Origin: Symbiobacteriaceae bacterium
Lineage (GTDB): Bacteria > Bacillota_E > Symbiobacteriia > Symbiobacteriales > Symbiobacteriaceae
NCBI GenBank assembly: GCA_027356675.1
Contig: DAHVXO010000349.1
Coordinates: forward strand, 1-6,846
Direction: 5' to 3'
DNA: 6,846 nucleotides
Below the pieces are notes generated by a model that saw only the letters and a program-made list of their open reading frames with translations, was not told the origin of the DNA and ran no database searches. The position numbers were made by a program, and so were the translations under genes. Positions 1-6,103 of this stretch are shown here, one piece after another. How positions within the stretch are numbered: the first letter of the stretch is position 1; the number at the start of each line of letters is the position of its first letter.

Positions 1-28
1 GACAGAGGGTTTTCCTGCCCCTATCCTG

Positions 29-56
29 GAACCCGCAGGTTCCCCCCTGCGGGTTC
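29..56. terminator. Perfect 11-bp hairpin just past prmC
   Basis: The arms at 29-39 and 46-56 are perfectly complementary (GAACCCGCAGG / CCTGCGGGTTC) around a 6-nt loop. The hairpin begins 7 nt after the prmC stop codon, the usual place for a 3' end signal. In the prmC (minus) direction it is preceded by an A-rich run but followed by a G-rich stretch, not by a U-tract. In the plus direction it is followed by the T-rich stretch 61-70. It may therefore terminate a plus-strand transcript arriving from left of the window, act on both strands, or only protect the prmC mRNA end. The structure is certain; its role is not. Confidence 0.55.
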
Positions 57-63
57 GGCGTTT

Positions 64-905
64 CTATTTTGCGCACTGCCCAACCACAACACGCTCAATG
101 CCGGCGCTATCGCGCCTGGTCTCCACCGCCAGTCCCGCCCCGGCAAAGAGCTCGGCCACCTGGGCCGCCTGCCCAATACCGACCTCGACCGCCAGGAAGC
201 CCCCCGAATTGAGGTGACCGGTCGCGCCCGCCACCAGACGCCGGTATACGTCCAGGCCGTCCGGACCGGCAACGAGGGCGATGGACGGCTCCCACCGCCG
301 CACCTCAGGCATGAGTCCGGGCATGTCACCTTCGGGGATATACGGCGGATTGGAGACAATGGCATCGAACCACTCATCGGCCAGGGGCTCCAAGAGGTCG
401 CCCTGCCGGAATTCCACCCGCCCGGCCACGTCGGCCCGCGCCGCGTTCGAAGCCGCCACTTCCAGCGCCGCAGCGCTAATGTCCACCGCCACAACGGTTG
501 CCTGGGGCAGCAGGGTCGCGAGGCCCACCGCGATCGCACCGCTGCCGGTCCCGATGTCGGCGATGCGGGTGGCGCCGGAGAGCCTGGCGGCCGTCTCCCG
601 CACCAGGACCTCCGTGTCGAGCCGGGGAATCAGAACGGCGGGACTTACCCGAAAGGTCATCCCCAGAAACTCTTCCGTCCCCAGGATGTATTGGATTGGT
701 TCGCGCCCCGCCCGCCGCTCCACCAGCCCGGCAAACGCGCTGGCGTCCGCCGGGTACAGGACCCGGTCTCCCTGCACCCGCAACTCACCAACACGCAACG
801 CCAGGACGTGGGCCAACAGCCACGCCGCCTCCCGCTCGGCGTCCGCCACCCCGGCACCCCCGAGCCGCCGGGCGGCATCGGCCAGGGCGGCCCGCACGGT
901 GATCA

Positions 906-906
<1 letters not shown>
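64..906 (-). CDS. prmC: Peptide chain release factor N5-glutamine methyltransferase PrmC (HemK)
   Basis: This cytoplasmic enzyme uses S-adenosylmethionine to methylate the glutamine of the GGQ motif in release factors, which speeds peptide release at stop codons. The 280-aa length is normal for the family. An N-terminal helical domain (about residues 1-75) includes the typical REPIQYILG stretch (68-76). It is followed by a Rossmann methyltransferase domain with the SAM-binding motif DIGTGSGAIAVGLA (117-130), an acidic residue at the end of strand 2 (VAVDIS, 139-144) and the catalytic NPPYIP motif (186-191) that holds the glutamine substrate. The gene starts at the ATG that shares its A with the prfA stop (TGATG), with GGAGG about 10 nt upstream inside prfA; coupling to prfA is expected. 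It ends in TAG. One oddity is that the family motif IPRPDTE reads IPRLDTE here (93-99, Leu96, codon CTC). Assignment is secure. Confidence 0.96.
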
Positions 907-1994
<1,088 letters not shown>

Positions 1995-2027
1995 CTGACA
2001 TTCACCTCAACCCTGATTTTGGGCATG

Positions 2028-2056
2028 AAAAAGGGGCGCGGGCAAGCCCGAGCCCC
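2028..2056 (-). terminator. Intrinsic terminator after the DUF1385 gene
   Basis: Read on the minus strand, GGGGC and CGGGC (with one intervening T) pair with GCCCG and GCCCC (with one intervening C) around a tiny loop, followed directly by TTTTTC (2032-2028). The stem spans 2033-2056 with one internal T-C mismatch. It begins 12 nt past the TAG of the membrane-protein gene and ends 33 nt before the prfA ATG, so it either separates the two units or acts as an attenuator between them. Confidence 0.85.
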
Positions 2057-2068
2057 TGATTGCAGTCG

Positions 2069-2941
2069 CTACCCGGGCAGGCCGTGGCCACGCGCCGTTT
2101 CGAACGCGGCGATGGCAACTTCTAGCTGGCTATCATCCGGCTCACGCGTGGTCAAGCCTTGCAGCCACATGCCCGGGCGGCTCAACACAGTCGTGAACCC
2201 GTTGGTGTAGCGGCCCATCAGCCGGATGATCTCGAAGGAGACCCCGGCCACTACCGGCATCAACGCCAGGCGGCTAAAGATGCGCACCCACACGTTTGGG
2301 ATGGTAAACAAGGAGAACAGCACGATACTAATGACGACAACGTAAAGCAAGAAGCTCGTGCCGCACCGCTTGTGCTCACGCGAATGCGGCCGGACACCCG
2401 CAACCGTCAGTGGATCGCCCGACTCGTATGTGTTGATGACCTTGTGCTCGGCGCCGTGATACTGGTATACCCGCTGAATATCCTTCATCAGAGAGATGAG
2501 CCACAGGTACCCAACGAACATGCCGAGCCGCATGACGCCCTCGACCACGTTCACGGCGGCGGACCCAGGCGCCCACCCCCTCACCCAGTGGGTGATCAGA
2601 GTCGGCACCACGACGAAGACGCCAATGGCGATGACAAACCCCAGGGTCGAGGTCAGCGCCATCTCCTTCTTGCTCAGCTGCTCTTCGTCAGGCATGGCTT
2701 GATTGGCCGAGTACATCAGGGCACTGATGCCCATGCTCAGCGTCTCCACCAGGGCCACCATCCCGCGCAGAACCGGCAACCGGAGCACCCGGTAGCGCTG
2801 CGTTACCGACGTGACCTCTTCCTGCCGGATCGCGATCTCCCCATCGGGGCGCCGCACGGCGATGGCCAAAAGCTTCGGCCCCCGCATCATGACACCCTCG
2901 ATAACGGCTTGCCCACCATACAGGGCCGGCTGTTCACTCAT
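2069..2941 (-). CDS. DUF1385 family (YqhQ-type) integral membrane protein
   Basis: This is a member of the DUF1385 family, called YqhQ in Bacillus; its biochemical role is not known to me. The family signature YGGQAVIEGVMMRGP sits at residues 8-22. Further conserved blocks are LPVLRGMVALVETL (55-68), YHGAEHKVINTYE (161-173) and HSREHKRCGTSF (186-197), which together supply several His, Glu and Cys residues that could form a metal or catalytic site (inference). Hydrophobic segments at about 96-116, 136-152, 196-213 and 222-236 indicate several membrane passes. The 290-aa length is typical. The start ATG is preceded by AGGA with 5-nt spacing, with GGGGGTG a little further up, and the gene ends in TAG. 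It lies between rpmE and prfA, as in many Clostridia-type genomes, but terminators on both sides suggest its own transcript. Family assignment is firm; function is unassigned. Confidence 0.93.
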   Translation of the reverse strand: MSEQPALYGGQAVIEGVMMRGPKLLAIAVRRPDGEIAIRQEEVTSVTQRYRVLRLPVLRGMVALVETLSMGISALMYSANQAMPDEEQLSKKEMALTSTLGFVIAIGVFVVVPTLITHWVRGWAPGSAAVNVVEGVMRLGMFVGYLWLISLMKDIQRVYQYHGAEHKVINTYESGDPLTVAGVRPHSREHKRCGTSFLLYVVVISIVLFSLFTIPNVWVRIFSRLALMPVVAGVSFEIIRLMGRYTNGFTTVLSRPGMWLQGLTTREPDDSQLEVAIAAFETARGHGLPG

Positions 2942-2980
2942 AGCGATCCTGCACCCCCAATCCGCTTTCCCCTTTAATGA

Positions 2981-3010
2981 CGTATACTCTCGCTATAAGG
3001 TTTGGTCTAA
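2981..3010 (-). promoter_or_regulatory. Possible promoter of the DUF1385 gene
   Basis: On the minus strand TTAGAC (3010-3005) lies 18 bp before TATACG (2986-2981), about 40 nt upstream of the start codon. Both boxes are imperfect matches to the housekeeping consensus. An alternative -10, TATAGC (2997-2992), overlaps it. The main support is position: the preceding rpmE gene appears to be terminated just upstream, so a promoter is needed in this interval. Confidence 0.35.
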
Positions 3011-3039
3011 AACAAAAACAGAGCGCGCTGCTCTGCTTT
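3009..3039 (-). terminator. Intrinsic terminator of rpmE
   Basis: On the minus strand AAAGCAGAGC (3039-3030) pairs with GCTCTGTTTT (3024-3015), including one G-U pair, around the loop AGCGC (3029-3025). The descending strand runs into TTTTTGTTTT (3018-3009). It starts about 20 nt after the rpmE stop. The plus strand also has a T-rich stretch beyond the stem, so it could work in both directions. Confidence 0.85.
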
Positions 3040-3058
3040 GTTTTCGCCACATGGGTTG

Positions 3059-3259
3059 TTACCGGCCGTACTTCTTGTTGAAACGATCGATCCGGCTGCC
3101 GGCCTCAATGCGCAGACGGTTGCTGCCTGTATAGAACGGATGGCAGTTGGCGCAGATTTCAACGTGGATGTCCTTCTTGGTGGACAGCACTTCATAGGTG
3201 GCTCCGCACCCGCAGGTAATCTTGGCCTTCTGGGTCTTCGGATGAATAGCGGTTTTCAT
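3059..3259 (-). CDS. rpmE: 50S ribosomal protein L31, zinc-binding (C+) type
   Basis: This small protein of the large ribosomal subunit contributes to the bridge between the subunits. The 66-aa length fits bacterial L31. Cys16, Cys18, Cys36 and Cys39 (in ITCGCGATY and [13 protein letters not shown]) form the zinc-ribbon of the C+ class, as opposed to the cysteine-free paralogue used under zinc starvation. It opens with MKTAIHP and closes with a basic tail, RFNKKYGR. The ATG at 3259 has AGTGAGG 9 nt upstream. It has its own promoter, a long leader and a terminator, so it is monocistronic, and it is divergent from the penicillin acylase gene. Assignment is secure. Confidence 0.98.
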   Translation of the reverse strand: MKTAIHPKTQKAKITCGCGATYEVLSTKKDIHVEICANCHPFYTGSNRLRIEAGSRIDRFNKKYGR

Positions 3260-3377
3260 GGGTCAGCGCCTCACTTTCAATGTCCGTTGCTTCGAACCCG
3301 TCGCCGTTGCCAGATCCGTCTTGGCCGAGCAGTTGTCGCTGCTGTCAGGGCGCCGGTCTACGAAGTCGGAGTCGTAC
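3260..3377 (-). promoter_or_regulatory. Long 5' leader of rpmE, possible L31 autoregulatory leader
   Basis: From the predicted start site near 3377 to the rpmE ATG there is an untranslated leader of about 118 nt, long for a single small gene. It contains a 5-bp hairpin at its very 5' end (3372-3376 with 3359-3363), another 5-bp hairpin (3339-3343 with 3328-3332), and a GGCGCC (3354-3349) that could pair with GGCGCT (3270-3265) at the ribosome binding site. Ribosomal protein L31 leaders that bind L31 are known in several bacterial groups. I did not match this one to a specific known fold, so its role is inferred. Confidence 0.4.
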
Positions 3378-3383
3378 CCATGA

Positions 3384-3413
3384 ATTATAGCACGGTGGTT
3401 TTGGCGCGCGCAA
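3384..3413 (-). promoter_or_regulatory. Housekeeping promoter of rpmE (extended -10)
   Basis: On the minus strand a perfect TATAAT (3389-3384) is preceded by TGC, giving the extended -10 form TGnTATAAT. A weak -35, TTGCGC (3413-3408), lies 18 bp upstream. Transcription would start near 3377. This is the best promoter match in the window, and it sits in the divergent gap upstream of a ribosomal protein gene. Confidence 0.72.
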
Positions 3414-3460
3414 CGACCATTGTTACGGGCCTGTCAAGCAGGAGTTCGAAGGCGTACATC

Positions 3461-3500
3461 TAATTTCAGTGCATTACCGCTAACTTCAGTGCATTACCGC
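3461..3500 (+). repeat. Tandem pair of 20-bp direct repeats before the acylase gene
   Basis: Copy 1 is 3461-3480 (TAATTTCAGTGCATTACCGC) and copy 2 is 3481-3500 (TAACTTCAGTGCATTACCGC). They are directly abutting and differ only at the fourth base. The pair ends 16 nt before the GTG start of the penicillin acylase gene and just before its G-rich ribosome site. A spacing of 20 bp is close to two helical turns, so proteins bound to both copies would lie on the same DNA face. It could be an operator, or a recent slippage duplication in the mRNA leader. No third copy is visible nearby. Confidence 0.9.
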
Positions 3501-3504
3501 GTTT

Positions 3505-3509
3505 GGGGG
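3505..3509 (+). promoter_or_regulatory. Ribosome binding site deciding the GTG start of acylase 1
   Basis: GGGGG lies 7 nt before the GTG at 3517. The downstream paralogue has the same arrangement, GGGGGG 7 nt before its GTG at 6104, which supports both start choices. No convincing -10/-35 pair is visible between 3390 and 3460; TCTAAT at 3459-3464 is the closest -10-like hexamer but lacks a well-spaced -35. Confidence 0.5.
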
Positions 3510-3516
3510 TATCCAG

Positions 3517-5979
3517 GTGCAGCGCCTATTCGGGCTCACCGGATCGGTGGTCCTCATCAGTGCGGCGCTCGCACTGCTAACCCGCCATCTGGTCTTTCGC
3601 ATCTCAACCGTCGTCTCGTCGTTCGTGTTTGTGTGGTTATACCTGTGGCTACAGCGCAGCCTGCCCACTCGCCGCGGCTCGCTGTGTTTGCAAGGGCTCA
3701 AAGAGGCCGTAGAGGTTTACCGGGATGACCGTGGGGTTCCCCACATCTATGCCCGAAACTTGCATGACCTTTATTTGGCCCAAGGCTACATCACCGCGCA
3801 AGACCGTTTGTGGTCAATGGACCTCAACCGCCGTGCCGCTTCGGGTCGCATGGCCGAGATTTTCGGACCCGATCTACTGAAGCTGGACAAGCACTTTCGC
3901 ACGCTGGGCCTGCGCCGGGCTGCGCAGGCGTCGCTCCTGCAATACAGCCCCAGGGCCCGCGGGTATCTGGAGGCGTACGCCGCCGGCGTGAATGCCCGAA
4001 TCGCTGAGGACCGCCTGCCACCGGAGTTTCGCCTGGTGCGCTATCGCCCGGAGCCCTGGGACCCCGTTGACACGCTGGTGCTGGGGAAATGGCTGGCATA
4101 CGCCCAGAGCGGCAATTGGGCCGGCGAACTCTTCCGGGCTCGGCTGGTCCAATCCGTAGGTGCCGAAAAGGCTGCAGAACTCTTCTGGCTACCGCCGGAC
4201 CTCGACCAGCTCATGGGTATGGAGGAGATTGCGCTCCCTGATGTGGACGAGCTCCTGGAACTGGCAAGCCAAACCGTGCATCACGACGTGGGCAGCAATA
4301 GCTGGGCGATTGCCGGGTCCCGCACCCGCTCCGGCACGCCACTGCTGGCCAACGCCCCGGAACTCGCCGTGGGCAGTCCGTCCCTGTGGTACCAGACCCA
4401 CCTGACCGGCCCCGACCACGCGATGGATGTGATTGGCGTTACCGTCCCCGGTGTCCCCGGCGTCATCATGGGGCATACCCGGGATATCGCATGGGGTATG
4501 AGTGCGTTGAACGCAGACGTGCAGGACATTTATATGGAACAATGCCATCCCAATGATCCAAGTCTGTTCCAGTACCAGGGCCATTGGGAACGGGCCTCCC
4601 AAATGCGGGAGGAGATTCGGATCAAGGGGTCCGCCAGGCCCGTCATCCACGAGGTGCTGGTCACCCGGCACGGGCCGGTGATTGCCCGTGGTCAGCAGGC
4701 CGCGCTGGCGCTGCGCTGGACCGCTCTGGACCCGTCCTGCGACTGGGAGACCTTCCTGAATATCAACCGGGCCCGAACTTGGGCAGATTTCCGCCGGGCG
4801 TTGCAGACCTTCGCCGGACCCGTTCAGCATTTCGTCTTCGCCGGCAAGGACGGCACGATCGCCCGCAAGGCGGCGGGGTCCGTGCCATTGCGGGCCCGCG
4901 GGGACGGGCAGTCTCCGGTCCCTGGCTGGAGCGGCGATTTTGAGTGGGACGGCTGGGTGCCCTTCGACACCCTGCCTGAGTCGATCAACCCGCCAGAAGG
5001 TTATATCGTGGCGGCCAATCAAGACATGGTCTCCAGCGAGTCTCCACATGCGTTGGGGTCTGAGTGGGCGGCGCCCTATCGGGCCTCCCGAATCTCGGAG
5101 ATCCTCCGCTCCCGTGCGGACCTCACCAGTCCGGACCTGCGCGACCTGCAGAACGACCGGGCGAACCTCCAGGCCCGTACACTGGTGCAGACGCTGCTGC
5201 ATGCTGTGCAGGAGGGCCTCAGACAAGGCGCACACTCGGAGGTACTGTCGGAGTTTGAGAAGGCGTCCCTGCTGCTCATCTCGGGGTGGGATTGCGAGGA
5301 CGCCGGCGAGAGCGCAGCCCCCGTCCTGTGGCACCAATGGTATCTTTTCCTGCTGGAGGCGATTTTCCGCCCGCAGATGGGACTCGCCCTGTTCGACCAG
5401 TTCATCGCTTCTGGGCAGGCCGTTACGGTTGCAGACAGGCTGATCCAGCAGGTCTCCGAAGGTGGGGGTAGCGCCTGGCTGCAGCGTGAGGGCGAGGCGG
5501 GGCTCGGGCGCATCGCGCTCCGCTCCTTCCGCCGTGCCGTGGCGCTAACGGCCGCCAAGCATGGTCGGGTGACCAAACGCTGGCGCTGGGACCGTGAGCA
5601 CCAGATTCGCTTCGACCACCCGTTAGCGACGGGGTCTTGGCTACTCAAGGGCTTGTTGAACCTGGGCCCCTACCCCCTCAGTGGCGGCCCGCACACCGTC
5701 TCCAGCCGGGGATACCACCCGCTGCAGCCTTTCACGGTGACCTTCGCTGCCCCATGGCGCCAAGTGGTGGACCTGGCGGCCCTGGGCAAGACCGAAGACA
5801 TCTGTGCACCGGGACAAAGCGGTCATCCGCTCAGCATTCACCACGCTGATCAGATGGCTGCGTGGCTGAAAGGGGAGACCCATCCCCACTTGTTCCGCCA
5901 TGATGAGATTCGGAAGCTGCCACGTTTCGTGCTGCAGCCATCTGGCGGCCCAACCCCTGATCACCAAAACAAGGAATAA
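3517..5979 (+). CDS. Penicillin acylase family protein (peptidase S45, Ntn-hydrolase)
   Basis: This family hydrolyses amide bonds of N-acyl compounds such as penicillins, cephalosporins or acyl-homoserine lactones. A precursor cleaves itself into alpha and beta chains, exposing an N-terminal serine. The 820-aa length is typical. Residues 7-22 and 29-46 are hydrophobic, suggesting a membrane anchor or atypical export signal. The alpha region begins near VYRDDRGVPHIYA (67-79) and includes AQDRLWSMDLNRRAASGR (94-111) and FRTLGLRRAA (127-136). The predicted cut is between Gly259 and Ser260 in GSNSWAIAGSRT, making Ser260 (AGC at 4294) the nucleophile. PGVPGVIMGHTRDIAWGM (311-328), Asp334 and Asp337 (calcium-site-like), YIVAANQ (496-502, oxyanion asparagine) and APGQSGHPLS (764-773) are family blocks. 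At beta positions 21 and 23 it has Ala280 and Glu282 where NDPHL-type proteins have Asp and His. Its own terminator follows; a paralogue lies downstream. The substrate cannot be told. Confidence 0.93.
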   Translation: MQRLFGLTGSVVLISAALALLTRHLVFRISTVVSSFVFVWLYLWLQRSLPTRRGSLCLQGLKEAVEVYRDDRGVPHIYARNLHDLYLAQGYITAQDRLWSMDLNRRAASGRMAEIFGPDLLKLDKHFRTLGLRRAAQASLLQYSPRARGYLEAYAAGVNARIAEDRLPPEFRLVRYRPEPWDPVDTLVLGKWLAYAQSGNWAGELFRARLVQSVGAEKAAELFWLPPDLDQLMGMEEIALPDVDELLELASQTVHHDVGSNSWAIAGSRTRSGTPLLANAPELAVGSPSLWYQTHLTGPDHAMDVIGVTVPGVPGVIMGHTRDIAWGMSALNADVQDIYMEQCHPNDPSLFQYQGHWERASQMREEIRIKGSARPVIHEVLVTRHGPVIARGQQAALALRWTALDPSCDWETFLNINRARTWADFRRALQTFAGPVQHFVFAGKDGTIARKAAGSVPLRARGDGQSPVPGWSGDFEWDGWVPFDTLPESINPPEGYIVAANQDMVSSESPHALGSEWAAPYRASRISEILRSRADLTSPDLRDLQNDRANLQARTLVQTLLHAVQEGLRQGAHSEVLSEFEKASLLLISGWDCEDAGESAAPVLWHQWYLFLLEAIFRPQMGLALFDQFIASGQAVTVADRLIQQVSEGGGSAWLQREGEAGLGRIALRSFRRAVALTAAKHGRVTKRWRWDREHQIRFDHPLATGSWLLKGLLNLGPYPLSGGPHTVSSRGYHPLQPFTVTFAAPWRQVVDLAALGKTEDICAPGQSGHPLSIHHADQMAAWLKGETHPHLFRHDEIRKLPRFVLQPSGGPTPDHQNKE

Positions 5980-5995
5980 GGGCCGTGTACCACCG

Positions 5996-6027
5996 GCGCT
6001 CACGCAACAACTGTGTGGGCGCTTTTT
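5996..6027 (+). terminator. Intrinsic terminator after acylase 1
   Basis: GCGCTCACGC (5996-6005) pairs with GTGTGGGCGC (6013-6022) over 10 bp with two G-U wobbles, around the loop AACAACT, followed at once by TTTTTAT. It begins 16 nt after the TAA of the first acylase and lies 77 nt before the start of the second, so the two paralogues are probably separate transcription units. Confidence 0.88.
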
Positions 6028-6045
6028 ATATGCAAGGAAACTTCG

Positions 6046-6076
6046 CGATTAAATCGAAATCGTTCTGAAGTATGAT
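6046..6076 (+). promoter_or_regulatory. Possible promoter/operator of acylase 2
   Basis: This AT-rich stretch lies between the terminator and the second acylase. TATGAT (6071-6076) is a five-of-six match to a -10 box, about 28 nt before the GTG start, but the -35 at a suitable distance (TTAAAT, 6049-6054, 16 bp spacer) is weak. The putative -35 sits inside an 11-bp palindrome, CGATTAAATCG (6046-6056), which could be an operator. A promoter is expected here because of the upstream terminator; the exact boxes are a guess. Confidence 0.35.
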
Positions 6077-6103
6077 GAATCAGTAGGGATGGGGGGCAGA
6101 CTC

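Noticed and set aside
2981..2998. Plus-strand promoter (TATAAG / TATACT boxes) reading antisense into rpmE
   Set aside because: There is no suitably spaced -35 box and no plus-strand gene follows; the AT-rich stretch is better explained by the minus-strand DUF1385 promoter region.
3038..3463. Plus-strand open frame (141 codons) antisense to rpmE and its leader
   Set aside because: Much of it mirrors L31 codons, the rest covers the rpmE leader and promoter, and no homology is recognised.
3461..3500. CRISPR array
   Set aside because: There are only two units, they abut with no spacer, and no cas genes are present.
3667..3690. Lipoprotein signal (lipobox) around Cys57 of acylase 1
   Set aside because: The residues before Cys57 (RRGSL) do not fit a lipobox and the cysteine is about 10 residues past the hydrophobic helix.
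4189..5337. Minus-strand open frame (382 codons) inside acylase 1
   Set aside because: It lies wholly within a well-supported S45 gene, gives a low-complexity Arg/Gly/Pro-rich protein and has no recognisable motif; it is a frame shadow.
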